Shown here: positions 1 to 8,933 of the stretch, piece after piece
Layout: every line of letters begins with the position of its first letter
How positions within the stretch are numbered: position 1 is the first letter of the stretch
From: Nonomuraea polychroma
Lineage (GTDB): Bacteria; Actinomycetota; Actinomycetes; Streptosporangiales; Streptosporangiaceae
Direction of reading: 5' to 3'
Assembly (NCBI RefSeq): GCF_004011505.1
Contig: NZ_SAUN01000001.1
Span: forward strand, 6,289,501-6,353,500
DNA: 64,000 bases
Program-made: the position numbers and the translations under genes
Notes under the pieces: model-generated
Seen by the model: only the letters and a program-made list of their open reading frames with translations
Databases searched by the model: none
Told to the model about the DNA's origin: nothing

Positions 1-339
1 CTGCGCAGGGCCATGGCGGCGGGCGTGAGCGGGTTCCTCGGCAAGGATGCCTCGGCCGAGGAGCTGGCCATGGCGATCCGCAAGGTGCACAGCGGCGGCC
101 GCTACCTGGACGCGGAGCTGGCCGCGGCGGCGATGGCGGCCGGGGACAGCCCGCTGACCGAGCGGGAGCGCGATGCGCTGCGACTGGCCGGAGACGGGGC
201 GACGATCTCGCGGATCGCCGGCGAGCTGCACCTGACCGAGGGCACCGTACGCAATTACCTGTCGAGCGCCATGACCAAGCTCAACGCTCAGAACCGCCTG
301 GAGGCGATCCGCACCGCCCAGCGCATGGGCTGGCTCTGA
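1..339 (+). CDS. LuxR-family response regulator, C-terminal part (5' end outside window)
   Basis: The reading frame is open from the first base, so the gene begins upstream and only about 112 residues are visible. What remains is the end of a receiver domain (a GFLGKD-type loop holding the conserved Lys, then helix 5), a linker, and a complete LuxR/GerE helix-turn-helix with LTERERDALR and the recognition-helix stretch TEGTVRNYLSSAMTKL. This matches NarL/DesR-like regulators that bind DNA after phosphorylation by a histidine kinase. The partner kinase would be upstream, outside the window. The next gene is convergent and ends 9 bases away. Confidence 0.9.
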   Translation: MRRAMAAGVSGFLGKDASAEELAMAIRKVHSGGRYLDAELAAAAMAAGDSPLTERERDALRLAGDGATISRIAGELHLTEGTVRNYLSSAMTKLNAQNRLEAIRTAQRMGWL

Positions 340-347
340 GCTCAGGG

Positions 348-1598
348 CTATTTCCTGACGAGCAACCCCACACACTCCACGTGATGAGTCATCGGGAAGG
401 CGTCGAAGGCGCGCAGGTCGGCGAGCGCATATCCGCGTTCCGCCAGCCACTTCAGATCCCGGGCGAACGTGGCCGGATCGCAGGACACGTACACGATCCG
501 CGACGCGTCCAGCCCCGCGATGCGCTCGACCACCTCGCGCCCGAGCCCGGACCGCGGCGGGTCCACCACCACGAGGTCGGCGCGCTCGATCTGGAACCGG
601 TCGAGCGCCTCCTCCACCCGGCCCCGCTCCACCTGCGCCTGCGGCAGGTCGCGCAGGTTGGAGCGGGCGTCGCGGACGGCCGACGCCTCGGATTCCAGGC
701 CGAACACCGCCCCCTCGGGCCCCACCGCCTCGGCGAGCCCGGCCGCGAACAGGCCGACGCCGCAGTAGAGGTCGAGCGCCCACTCGCCCGGCTCGGGCGC
801 CGCGTACGCCAGCACCGCGTCCAGCAGCGTCTCCGCGGCCCCCGGGTGGACCTGCCAGAAGCCGCTGCCCGCCACCCGGAACTCGCGATCGCCCGCCTGC
901 TCGTGCAGCACCCCCGACCCGCGCCGCGGCACCGTGCGGCCTTTGCCCTGGTCGAGCAGGATCGAGGCGGGCGCCTCGAGCTCGGGGACGGTGACGCTGC
1001 GGCGTGGGCGGGGCGAGACCACCACGGCCCGGTCGCCGCCGGAGGAGGCGATGACCTCGACCCCGGCCGCACCCGGCCACTCATGCGCCTCCGCCCCGAC
1101 CGCCTCCACCTCGGGGTGGGCGATCAGGCAGGCGTCCACGACCTCGATGTCGTGCGAGCGGTGCCGCCGGAACCCCAGCTCTCCGGTCGGCAGGGCGGCG
1201 AACTGCACACGCGTGCGCCAGCCGAGCCCGTCCTTGGCCCCTGGCACCTCTTCGACCACGACCTCGCGTTCGATGCCCGCCAGCCGGTGCAGCTGCTCGG
1301 CCACGACCTGGGCCTTGAGCCGCCGTTGCGCCTCCAGCGTGGCGTGCTGCCAGTCGCAGCCGCCGCAGCGGCCAGGGCCCGCGTAAGGGCAGGGCGGGAC
1401 CACGCGGTCGGGCGAAGGTTCGAGGATCTCCACGGCGTCGGCACGCAGGAACCGGGTGGTCTCCTCGGTGACGTCGGCGATGACCCGTTCGCCGGGCAGT
1501 GCGTGCCGCACGAACACCACGCGCCCTTCATGGCGTGCCACACACCAGCCGCCGTGCGCGACCGGACCGACCGTCAGCTCGAGAGATACCTGTTCCAC
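348..1598 (-). CDS. TRAM-domain class I SAM-dependent RNA methyltransferase (TrmA/RumA-like)
   Basis: This 416-residue protein resembles RNA m5U methyltransferases, which methylate C5 of a uridine in rRNA or tRNA using SAM. An N-terminal TRAM RNA-binding domain (about residues 1-60) is followed by a Fe-S cysteine cluster around residues 68-80 (CPYAGPGRCGGC), a SAM-binding fold with DLYCGVGLF, a DPPRSGLG motif, and YVSCDPATFARDL with the catalytic Cys near the C-terminus. The start is GTG. Which uridine is modified cannot be told from sequence. In many actinomycetes this gene sits next to an APC-type permease and trkA genes, as it does here. Confidence 0.9.
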   Translation of the reverse strand: MEQVSLELTVGPVAHGGWCVARHEGRVVFVRHALPGERVIADVTEETTRFLRADAVEILEPSPDRVVPPCPYAGPGRCGGCDWQHATLEAQRRLKAQVVAEQLHRLAGIEREVVVEEVPGAKDGLGWRTRVQFAALPTGELGFRRHRSHDIEVVDACLIAHPEVEAVGAEAHEWPGAAGVEVIASSGGDRAVVVSPRPRRSVTVPELEAPASILLDQGKGRTVPRRGSGVLHEQAGDREFRVAGSGFWQVHPGAAETLLDAVLAYAAPEPGEWALDLYCGVGLFAAGLAEAVGPEGAVFGLESEASAVRDARSNLRDLPQAQVERGRVEEALDRFQIERADLVVVDPPRSGLGREVVERIAGLDASRIVYVSCDPATFARDLKWLAERGYALADLRAFDAFPMTHHVECVGLLVRK

Positions 1599-1646
1599 AC
1601 CGCCAGCCTATGCCCACCACCTGCCCAAATTGATCCACTACTGTAG

Positions 1647-3290
1647 GTGGTCGTGAGAACGGCGAGGGTGGTGCGACGGCGGCCCGGTTTCGGGGGGACG
1701 CTGCTGGCCACGCTGTTCGCCTGCGCGTCGCTGACGCCGTCGCTGCTGCCCCGCACGTGGTTGTACCAGGGGGTGATGTGCGCGGTCACCGGCATTCTCG
1801 GCTACGCCGTGGGCGCCGTGCTCGGCGCGTTCGGCCGCGCGGTGGTCTCGTACCGGCTGCCGGAGCGGGGCCGCAGGATCGCCTGGCAGGTCCTGATCGG
1901 CGGCGGCGGGGCACTGGCGGCGGTGGCGCTCTGGTACAGCGTGGACTGGCAGCGTGACCTGCGGGCGCTCATGGGCATGGACACGCGGATCACGTGGTTC
2001 CCTCCGGTGATCTTCGCGATAGCCGTCGCACTCTTCACGCTATTTCTCCTAATTTCGCGACTTGTCCGCTTGGGCGGCCGTGCGTTGATCGACTGGCTCG
2101 GCCGTTTCGTCCCCGCCTATGTCGGCCATATCGTCGGCGTGCTCGTCATCAGCCTGGTGGTCGTCGTCTTCGCCGACGACGTGGTGTTCTCCGCCTTCGC
2201 TGCCCGGGTGAGCGAGGTCTCCTCGGTCACCAACGCCGGCACCCACCCGGGCGTGCGCAAACCCACGTCCGGGCTGGTGTCCGGCGCCCCGGGCTCGCTG
2301 GTGACCTGGGAGTCGCTCGGCAAGGAAGGCCGCCGCTTCACCGCCACGGCCACCACCCGCGCCAGGCTCACCGCCTTCTCCGGCCGTCCCGCCGCCGACC
2401 CGATCAGGGTGTACGTCGGCCTCGACACCACCCGCTCGCCCCAGGCTCAGGCGGCCCTGGCAGTACGTGAGCTCGAACGCACCGGCGCGTTCACCCGCCC
2501 CGTGCTCGCCGTGCTCGGCACCACCGGCACCGGCTGGGTGGACCAGCACGTGGCGGACGCGCTGGAGTATATGTACAACGGCCGCACCGCCATGGTGGCC
2601 CTGCAGTACTCGTACCTGCCGAGCTGGGCGTCGTTCCTGCTTGACAGGGACAAGGCGGCGGCCGCGGGGCGGGCGTTGTTCGAGGCGGTGCGCGCCAGGT
2701 GGGCGCGGATGCCGCCCGGCGACCGGCCGCGCCTGGTGCTGTCGGGCGAGAGCCTGGGGTCTTACCAGATGGAGGGCGCCTTCCTCGACCTGGAGGACCT
2801 GGCGGCCAGGGCGGACGGTGCGATGTTCATCGGCCCGCCGAACGCCAACCACATCTGGCGCAGCGTCACGAACGGCCGCGAGCCCGGCAGCCCGGTGTGG
2901 CGGCCGGTCTACCAGGCGGGCAAGACGGTCAGGTTCGCCCAGCGCCCCGACGACCTGGACCGGCCGGCGGAGCCGTGGCCGCACCCGCGCGTGGTCTATC
3001 TGCAGAACGCCTCCGACCCGGTCGTGTGGTGGTCGCCCGAGCTGATCTACCGCCGGCCTGCCTGGCTGGTGGGCGCGCGGGGTCCGGGGGTCAATCCGGA
3101 GATGAACTGGTTCCCGCTCGTGACGTTCTGGCAGGTGCTGGTGGACCTGACGGCCGGGTTGTCCGTGCCGCCTGGCCACGGGCACCGCTACGGCCCCAAC
3201 GTCGTCGACGGCTGGGCGGCGGTCGCCCCACCGCCGGGCTGGAGCGCGGCCGACACCGACCGGTTGCGCGCCCTGATCAGCTCGTCCTGA
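1647..3290 (+). CDS. Membrane-anchored alpha/beta hydrolase of the Abhydrolase_9 type
   Basis: The 547-residue product has an N-terminal half with about four hydrophobic segments (residues 15-180) matching the N-terminal domain of this family. A soluble C-terminal alpha/beta-hydrolase domain follows, with a GESLGS nucleophile elbow (Ser near residue 370) and late Asp and His candidates in the SDPVVWW and GHGHRYGP stretches. The natural substrate of this actinobacterial family is unknown. Translation starts at GTG without a clear Shine-Dalgarno sequence, so the message may be leaderless or start elsewhere. Its 3' end overlaps the convergent permease gene by 14 bases. Confidence 0.85.
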   Translation: MVVRTARVVRRRPGFGGTLLATLFACASLTPSLLPRTWLYQGVMCAVTGILGYAVGAVLGAFGRAVVSYRLPERGRRIAWQVLIGGGGALAAVALWYSVDWQRDLRALMGMDTRITWFPPVIFAIAVALFTLFLLISRLVRLGGRALIDWLGRFVPAYVGHIVGVLVISLVVVVFADDVVFSAFAARVSEVSSVTNAGTHPGVRKPTSGLVSGAPGSLVTWESLGKEGRRFTATATTRARLTAFSGRPAADPIRVYVGLDTTRSPQAQAALAVRELERTGAFTRPVLAVLGTTGTGWVDQHVADALEYMYNGRTAMVALQYSYLPSWASFLLDRDKAAAAGRALFEAVRARWARMPPGDRPRLVLSGESLGSYQMEGAFLDLEDLAARADGAMFIGPPNANHIWRSVTNGREPGSPVWRPVYQAGKTVRFAQRPDDLDRPAEPWPHPRVVYLQNASDPVVWWSPELIYRRPAWLVGARGPGVNPEMNWFPLVTFWQVLVDLTAGLSVPPGHGHRYGPNVVDGWAAVAPPPGWSAADTDRLRALISSS

Positions 3291-5346
3291 TCTGCCCTTC
3301 CTCTTCCTTGACCGTCTGGTGCCACGGACGCCGCACCGACCCGGGGGCGAACGGCTCCGGCCGGCCCTTGAGCCGGTCCGAGGAGTGCAGCTGCCAGGGC
3401 ACGCTCGTGACCATGACGCCCGGCTTGAACAGCAGCCGCGCTTTCAGTCTCAGGGCGCTCTGGTTGTGCAGCAGGTGCTCCCACCAGTGGCCGACCACGT
3501 ACTCGGGGATGAACACGGTCACCACGTCGCGCGGCGAGCGCCGCCGCAGGTGCTTGACGTAGTCGAGAATGGGCTGCGTGATCTCCCGGTACGGCGAGTC
3601 CAGCATCTTCAGCGGCACCGGGATGCCCCGCCGCTCCCACTCCTCCTGCAGCTTGCGCGCCTCCTCACCCTCGACGCCCACGGTGATGGCCTCCAGTGTG
3701 GACGGCCGGGTGGCACGTGCGTACGCCAGGGCCCGCAGGGTCGGCTTGTGGATCTTGGAGACGAGGACGATGGCGTGGTTGCGGGCGGGCAACATCGTCG
3801 GCTCGTAGTCCTCGGTGATGGCCAGCTCGGCCGCCACGTTGTCGTAGTGGTGGCGGATGCCCTTCATCATGAGGAACAGGATCGGCATCGCGATCACCAC
3901 GATCCACGCCCCTACCAGGAACTTCGTCAGCAGCACCACGATCAGCACAAGCCCCGTCATGACGGCGCCGAAGGAGTTGATCACCCGGGATCGGTGCATC
4001 TGGTGGCGGACCCTGGGGTCGGTCTCCGTCTTCAGGTGGCGGGTCCAGTGAATGACCATGCCGGTCTGGCTGAGCGTGAACGACACGAAGACGCCGACGA
4101 TGTAGAGGTTCAGCAGGCGGCTGACGTCGGCCTGGAACCCCCACAGCAGCAGGCACGCGCCGAGCGCCAGGATGACGATGCCGTTGGAGAAGGCCAGCCG
4201 GTCGCCGCGGGTGTGCAGCTGGCGCGGCAGGTAGCGGTCCTGCGCCAGGATCGAGCCGAGCACCGGGAACCCGTTGAACGCCGTGTTCGCCGCCAGGAAC
4301 AGGATCAACGCCGTCACCCCCGAGATCACGATGAACATCAGCGACCCGCCGCCGAACACCGCGTCGGCCACCTGGGAGATGATCGGCTGCTGGTAATAGC
4401 CCGGGCCGACGGGCGTGCCGTCCGGCCGGAGCAGGTCGCGGGCGACGACGGACGGCTCGGCCACCTTCACCCCGGACGCCAGGCCGAGCGCGATGATGCC
4501 GCCGAACATGGTGATCGCGACCAGGCCCATCATGAGCAGCGTCGTGGCGGCGTTCTTGCTCTTGGGCTTGCGGAAGGCGGGCACGCCGTTGCTGATGGCC
4601 TCGACCCCGGTCAGGGCCGCGCAGCCGGTGGAGAACGCGCGCAGGATCAGGAAGGCCGCGGCGAAGGCCGTCAGGTTGGTCTGCTCGGGCTCGATGGTGA
4701 AGTGGGCGCTCGGCGCCTCGAGCTGCTCGCCCAGCCCCAGGATCCGGAACCCGCCCCAGGCGATCAACCCCAGCACGGCCACCATGAACGCGTACGTGGG
4801 AATGGCGAAGGCGGCGCCGGACTCGCGGATGCCGCGCAGGTTGATCACGGTCAGCAGGATCACGATGGCGATGGCGATGGAAGGCTTGTGCTGGCCGATG
4901 AACGGAATCGTGGCGCCCACGTAATCGACGCCGTTGGCCACGGACACCGCGACCGTCAGCACGTAGTCGACCATGAGCGCGCTGGCCACGGTGAGGCCGG
5001 CGTTCTTGCCGAGGTTGGTGGTGGCGACCTCGTAGTCGCCGCCACCACTCGGGTAGGCGTGCACGTTCTGCCGGTACGACGCCACGACCGTGAGCATCAC
5101 GACCACGACGGCGATGGCGACCCAAGGGCTGTAGGCATAGAAGGAGACACCGGCCAGCGACAGGATGACCAGGATCTCCTGCGGGGCGTAGGCGACGGAG
5201 GAGAGCGCGTCACTCGCGAAGACAGGTAGCGCGATCCGTTTTGGGAGGAGCTGCTCATGAAGCTGCCCGCTGCGTAGGGCACGCCCCACGAGCAAACGTT
5301 TGACAAGATCCGTTACCTTCGCCACGTAACGAGATGCTAGCCCCAT
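3277..5346 (-). CDS. APC-superfamily permease, KimA-like potassium transporter
   Basis: A 689-residue membrane protein with about twelve hydrophobic segments and a C-terminal cytoplasmic domain from about residue 490. From memory of the family it resembles Bacillus KimA, a high-affinity K+/H+ symporter regulated by c-di-AMP: shared features are FASDALSSVAYAPQEIL, YPSGGGDYEVA, STGCAALTGVEAISNG, and a C-terminal WWEHLLHNQSAL stretch. The divergent neighbours are two TrkA/RCK proteins, which supports a potassium role over amino-acid transport. Databases may call it simply an APC family permease. The start ATG is 69-81 bases from the divergent trkA start, so the promoters share a short spacer. 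Confidence 0.85.
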   Translation of the reverse strand: MGLASRYVAKVTDLVKRLLVGRALRSGQLHEQLLPKRIALPVFASDALSSVAYAPQEILVILSLAGVSFYAYSPWVAIAVVVVMLTVVASYRQNVHAYPSGGGDYEVATTNLGKNAGLTVASALMVDYVLTVAVSVANGVDYVGATIPFIGQHKPSIAIAIVILLTVINLRGIRESGAAFAIPTYAFMVAVLGLIAWGGFRILGLGEQLEAPSAHFTIEPEQTNLTAFAAAFLILRAFSTGCAALTGVEAISNGVPAFRKPKSKNAATTLLMMGLVAITMFGGIIALGLASGVKVAEPSVVARDLLRPDGTPVGPGYYQQPIISQVADAVFGGGSLMFIVISGVTALILFLAANTAFNGFPVLGSILAQDRYLPRQLHTRGDRLAFSNGIVILALGACLLLWGFQADVSRLLNLYIVGVFVSFTLSQTGMVIHWTRHLKTETDPRVRHQMHRSRVINSFGAVMTGLVLIVVLLTKFLVGAWIVVIAMPILFLMMKGIRHHYDNVAAELAITEDYEPTMLPARNHAIVLVSKIHKPTLRALAYARATRPSTLEAITVGVEGEEARKLQEEWERRGIPVPLKMLDSPYREITQPILDYVKHLRRRSPRDVVTVFIPEYVVGHWWEHLLHNQSALRLKARLLFKPGVMVTSVPWQLHSSDRLKGRPEPFAPGSVRRPWHQTVKEEEGQIRTS

Positions 5347-5427
5347 ACGCAGGCCCTAAACGAGGCGCGTCCCTGGTAGGGCCATACTGGTGTCGAGCAA
5401 CCGGCCGACCGCGAGATGCGGGGGAGT

Positions 5428-6093
5428 ATGCATATAGTGATCATGGGATGTGGCCGAGTGGGTTCGACCCTCGCGCACATCCTCGAAGACAGCGGCCATT
5501 CCGTCGCCATCATCGATCGCGACCCGCAGGCGTTCCGCCGGCTGCGTGCCGGATTCCGGGGACGGCGGGTGACGGGCATCGGCTTCGATCGCGGCGTGCT
5601 CACCGAGGCCGGCGTCGAGTCCGCGGCGGCGTTCGTCGCGGTCTCCAGCGGCGACAACTCCAACATCATCTCGGCGCGCGTGGCCCGCGAGACGTTCGGC
5701 GTCGACAACGTGGTGGCCCGCATCTACGACCCGCGGCGGGCCGAGGTCTACCAGCGGCTGGGCATCCCCACGGTGGCGACCGTGCGCTGGACCGCCGACC
5801 AGATCCTGCGCCGCGTCCTCCCCGAGGGCGCCGAGCCGCTCTGGCGCGACCCCACCGGCACCGTGGTGCTGGCCGAGGTCACGGCCAATCCCGCCTGGAT
5901 CGGCACCCGTGTCATCGACCTGGAGAGCCGCGTCCGCGCGCGCGCCGCCTTCATCAACCGCATGGGCGAGGCCGTGACCATCACGGAGGACACCGTGATG
6001 CAGGAGGGCGACGTTCTCCACGTCATCGCCGCCGAGAACGACATGGACCGGATCAACAAGGTGCTCGCCGCGGCACCGGAAGAGGACCAGTGA
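5428..6093 (+). CDS. TrkA/RCK family potassium-channel regulatory protein (first of pair)
   Basis: About 221 residues with an N-terminal RCK (TrkA-N) Rossmann domain opening MHIVIMGCGRVGS (GxGxxG) and a C-terminal TrkA-C domain from about residue 135. RCK proteins bind nucleotides and often c-di-AMP, and gate K+ transport at the membrane. The start at 5428 is chosen because relatives begin with MHIVIMGCGRVG; an in-frame ATG at 5416 is possible. The stop overlaps the start of the next trkA gene (TGATG), so translation is probably coupled. The upstream divergent gene is the KimA-like permease. Confidence 0.88.
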   Translation: MHIVIMGCGRVGSTLAHILEDSGHSVAIIDRDPQAFRRLRAGFRGRRVTGIGFDRGVLTEAGVESAAAFVAVSSGDNSNIISARVARETFGVDNVVARIYDPRRAEVYQRLGIPTVATVRWTADQILRRVLPEGAEPLWRDPTGTVVLAEVTANPAWIGTRVIDLESRVRARAAFINRMGEAVTITEDTVMQEGDVLHVIAAENDMDRINKVLAAAPEEDQ

Positions 6094-6752
6094 TGCGCAT
6101 CGCCATCGCCGGAGCGGGCGCCGTCGGCCGTTCCATCGCGGCTGAGCTCCTGGAGAACGGCCACGAGGTCCTGCTCATCGACGTCGATCCCCGCGCCATC
6201 AAGATCGACAGCGTGCCGCGCGCCGAATGGCTGCTCGCCGACGCCTGCGAGATCGCGTCGCTGGACGAGGCCGGTCTCAACAACTGCCACGTCGTCGTCG
6301 CCTCCTCCGGCGACGACAAGGTCAACCTCGTCGTGTCGCTGCTGGCCAAGACCGAATACGGCGTGCCGCGCGTGGTGGCCAGGATCAACCACCCCAACAA
6401 CGAGTGGCTGTTCAACGAGTCCTGGGGCGTGGACGTGGCCGTCTCGACCCCGCGCCTGCTCAGCGCGCTGGTGGAGGAGGCGGTGAGCGTCGGCGACCTG
6501 GTCCGCCTGATGACGTTCCGCCAGGGCCAGGCGAACCTGGTGGAGCTCACCCTCGCCGAGGACGCGCCGGTGGTGGGCCAGCGGGCAGGCTCGGTGCCGT
6601 GGCCGGTGGACGCGGCGCTGGTGGCCATCCTGCGCGAGGGCCGGGTCCTCGTGCCGACCGCGGACGATCCTCTGGAGGCGGGAGACGAGCTGCTGTTCGT
6701 CGCCAACCAGGAAGTGGAGCAGGAGCTGGCCCAGCTTCTGTCCCAGCATTAG
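6093..6752 (+). CDS. TrkA/RCK family potassium-channel regulatory protein (second of pair)
   Basis: A 219-residue protein paralogous to its upstream neighbour, with MRIAIAGAGAVGRS as the nucleotide-binding loop, LIDVDP at the end of strand 2, and a TrkA-C domain after about residue 135. The ATG shares its A with the TGA of the first gene. Two separate RCK genes side by side suggest a heteromeric regulator or two regulators of one transporter. No trkH/ktrB-type pore gene lies in the window, so the likely partner here is the divergent KimA-like permease; this pairing is inferred from position. Confidence 0.88.
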   Translation: MRIAIAGAGAVGRSIAAELLENGHEVLLIDVDPRAIKIDSVPRAEWLLADACEIASLDEAGLNNCHVVVASSGDDKVNLVVSLLAKTEYGVPRVVARINHPNNEWLFNESWGVDVAVSTPRLLSALVEEAVSVGDLVRLMTFRQGQANLVELTLAEDAPVVGQRAGSVPWPVDAALVAILREGRVLVPTADDPLEAGDELLFVANQEVEQELAQLLSQH

Positions 6753-6803
6753 GCGGCACGCCGGCCGGGGTTCCAGAGCGCCCGCCGACGTGGATGTGGG
6801 GGA

Positions 6804-7481
6804 TCAGCGCGGCGACGGCACTACGGACAGTTCGGCCGCGTAGGCGTCGGGAGGAGCGCTCAGGGCCCATACGATCATCGCGGCGAGCGTCTGCGGCCGG
6901 ATGCACAGCTCAGGATCGTACGGGCGCCCGAAGGCGCTCCTGACCTCACGAAGCAGGTCGGTTGCCGTCGCGGCGGGATACACCGTGGTGACGCGTATCC
7001 CGTGGGGCGCCTCTTCCTCCCGCAGCGAATCGGCCAGCTCCCGCAGCGCCGCCTTGCTGCCGACGAACGCCGACCAGCGGGGGACCCCGGTCATCCCGGG
7101 CGAGGCGTTCACGAAGATGACGTGACCCCGCGACCGCCGCAACGCCGGCAGCGTCAACCGGACCAGCTCGGCGGCGGAGGCCACGTTCACCGCCAACGTC
7201 CGCCGCCACGTCTCGGGGCCGGCGTCGGCGACCGCAAGGACGGGGGAGGTCCCCGCGCAATGCACCAGTGCGTGCACCTCTCCCAGCTCCCCTGCCGCCG
7301 CCAGCTCTTCCACGGCGGCGGCGAGCGTTCCGGGCTCGGCGAGATCCGCCTCGATCCCCCGCACGTCCGACCGCCCGATGTCACGCCCCACGGCGGTCAC
7401 CCGATGTCCGGCCTGCACCAGCGCGTCGACCACCGCCGCCCCGATCCCGCCGGTGGCGCCGGTCACCAGCACATGTCCCAC
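6804..7481 (-). CDS. SDR-family protein with Phe at the catalytic Tyr position
   Basis: A short-chain dehydrogenase/reductase fold of about 225 residues: VLVTGATGGIG binds the cofactor, HCAGTSP matches the NAG region, and NVASAAELVRLTLP is the usual helix. The catalytic Ser lies in FVNASPG, and twelve residues later, where YxxxK is expected, the sequence reads FVGSK, so Tyr is replaced by Phe (TTC codon). The start is taken as GTG at 7481, preceded by a GGGGGAA ribosome-binding site; a longer ATG form from 7520 adds 13 unlikely residues. The fold is clear; catalytic activity is doubtful or altered. Confidence 0.82.
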   Translation of the reverse strand: MGHVLVTGATGGIGAAVVDALVQAGHRVTAVGRDIGRSDVRGIEADLAEPGTLAAAVEELAAAGELGEVHALVHCAGTSPVLAVADAGPETWRRTLAVNVASAAELVRLTLPALRRSRGHVIFVNASPGMTGVPRWSAFVGSKAALRELADSLREEEAPHGIRVTTVYPAATATDLLREVRSAFGRPYDPELCIRPQTLAAMIVWALSAPPDAYAAELSVVPSPR

Positions 7482-7793
7482 GACGGTTCCCCCGGACTCT
7501 CGCGTGCAGCATTTGATCATCGCACGCGCCGCCGACGGCGGGCATACGCAACGGCGGCACCAAGGCCGCCGCGTTCGGCATCAACTTCGCGACCGCCGTC
7601 ATCGTGCTCCTCTGCGCCGCCCTGCTCTTCGCCACCTGCCGGCCGCGCCTGCGAGTGCGCGAACTCGCCTTGCGGGAGTGACCCCGCAGAAATCTTGAAA
7701 AAATCCGAGGGCGCGTGTCGAAACCGCCTCGCCTCGTTCGCAGCGTATCCAGAAGGCCGGACGAGCCGGCCCCGCCGATGCGAGGTTGACGAC
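7482..7793. other. Intergenic region with a possible membrane-protein remnant
   Basis: This 312-base gap separates the divergent SDR and DUF998 genes. It contains the possible membrane-protein tail described separately (7541-7681). The last 20 bases carry a GAGG ribosome-binding site for the DUF998 gene. No clear promoter or terminator stands out. Confidence 0.5.
7541..7681 (+). pseudogene. Possible C-terminal remnant of an integral membrane (MFS-like) protein
   Basis: On the plus strand a frame ending in TGA at 7681 encodes a single strongly hydrophobic helix (FATAVIVLLCAALLFAT) followed by a basic tail, RPRLRVREL. This is how the last transmembrane segment and tail of many MFS exporters look. 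There is no upstream body of such a gene, only the divergent SDR gene, so it is probably a leftover of a deleted transporter. It could also be chance in GC-rich DNA. Confidence 0.35.
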
Positions 7794-8459
7794 ATGACCC
7801 AGCAGCTTGCCCACTCCCCCGCCCGCCCCCTCTCCGCCCGGCGCCTGCTGCTCGGCTGCGGCATCGTGGCCGGTCCGATGTACGTGACCGTCGCCCTGGC
7901 GCAAGCGTTCACCCGGGAGGGCTTCGACCTGGCCCGTCACCCCTGGAGCTTCCTGGCCAACGGCGAGCTCGGCTGGATCCAGACCGCGAACTTCGTTCTC
8001 ACGGCCCTGGCCACCATCGCCGCCGCCGCCGGCCTGCGCCGCAGCCTGTCGCCCGGACGCGGCGCGCGCTGGGCGCCGATCCTGGTCGGCGCGTTCAGCG
8101 CGAGCATGATCGGCGCCGCGACCTTCCCCGCCGACCCTGCGATGGGATTCCCGCCGGGAACCCCCGAAGGCCCGGGTACAGTCACCCTGTCAGGGACCCT
8201 GCACCTGGCCGTCGGCGGCGTCGGATTCCTGTGCATGATCGCGGCCTGCTTCGTCATCGCCTCCCGGCAGGCCCGCGCGGGTCGCACGGGCTGGGCCTGG
8301 TACTCCCGGATCACCGGCACGCTGTTCCTCGGCTCGTTCGTCGGCATCGCAACGGGCGGCGGCGTGGCCTGGGCCAACCTGGCATTCATCGCTGGCATCG
8401 TGGCCATCTGGAGCTGGCTGTCGCTACTGTCGCTGAACCTGACCCGCCACACCGCCTGA
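7794..8459 (+). CDS. DUF998-like integral membrane protein
   Basis: About 221 residues with six predicted membrane segments, beginning around LLLGCGIVAGPMYVTVALAQAF and ending with IAGIVAIWSWLSLLSLNL. The arrangement and the loop with HPWSFLANGELGWIQ fit the DUF998 family, whose function is unknown. The ATG at 7794 has a GAGG site 8-9 bases upstream. A YCII-domain gene and an ECF sigma factor follow on the same strand with short gaps (33 and 66 bases), so the three may be co-transcribed, and this protein may be a target or partner of that sigma system. Confidence 0.8.
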   Translation: MTQQLAHSPARPLSARRLLLGCGIVAGPMYVTVALAQAFTREGFDLARHPWSFLANGELGWIQTANFVLTALATIAAAAGLRRSLSPGRGARWAPILVGAFSASMIGAATFPADPAMGFPPGTPEGPGTVTLSGTLHLAVGGVGFLCMIAACFVIASRQARAGRTGWAWYSRITGTLFLGSFVGIATGGGVAWANLAFIAGIVAIWSWLSLLSLNLTRHTA

Positions 8460-8492
8460 CATCCGCGCCCCAACAGAGAAAGGCAATGCACA

Positions 8493-8867
8493 ATGCGCTA
8501 CTTGACCACGCTCAAGGTCGAAGCCCAGCCCGAGGGGCCGCCGCCGGCCGACCTCATGGAAGCCATCTTCAAGCTCGGCCAGGAGGCCACCGAGGCCGGC
8601 GCCCTGCTCCACCAGAGCGGCCTGGCCCCCAGCTCGGAGGGGGCGCGGATCGAGGTGAGCGGCGGCCGGCTGACCGTCAGCGACGGGCCGTTCGCCGAGG
8701 CCAAAGAAATGATCAGCTACGCACTGTACGAGGTCAAGACCAAGGAGGAGGCCGTGGAGTGGGCCTCCCGCTTCGTCAAGCTGCACCGTGACCTGTGGCC
8801 GGGATGGGAGGGCCAAGTGGACGTGCTGCGGCTGTACTCGCCCGAGGACTTCGCCCCACCGGCCTGA
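8493..8867 (+). CDS. YCII-related (DGPF) domain protein
   Basis: A 124-residue protein with the YCII-like alpha/beta barrel and the signature TVSDGPFAEAKE that gives DGPF proteins their name. These small proteins are the classic genomic companions of ECF42 sigma factors, and such a sigma gene follows directly. Known ECF42 regulons often consist mainly of DGPF genes. Whether they are enzymes is not established. A purine-rich AGAAAGG stretch serves as ribosome-binding site. Confidence 0.88.
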   Translation: MRYLTTLKVEAQPEGPPPADLMEAIFKLGQEATEAGALLHQSGLAPSSEGARIEVSGGRLTVSDGPFAEAKEMISYALYEVKTKEEAVEWASRFVKLHRDLWPGWEGQVDVLRLYSPEDFAPPA

Positions 8868-8933
8868 CCCTCACCCCATCGGCCGCGGACCACAGACGCG
8901 CGGGTCCGCGGCCGGATGCTGTATCCAGGACGC

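Noticed and set aside
3319..5229. A 636-codon open frame on the plus strand opposite the KimA-like permease
   Set aside because: It is antisense to a well-supported gene, is rich in His, Arg, Asp and Gly as expected of a shadow frame in GC-rich DNA, and has no domain.
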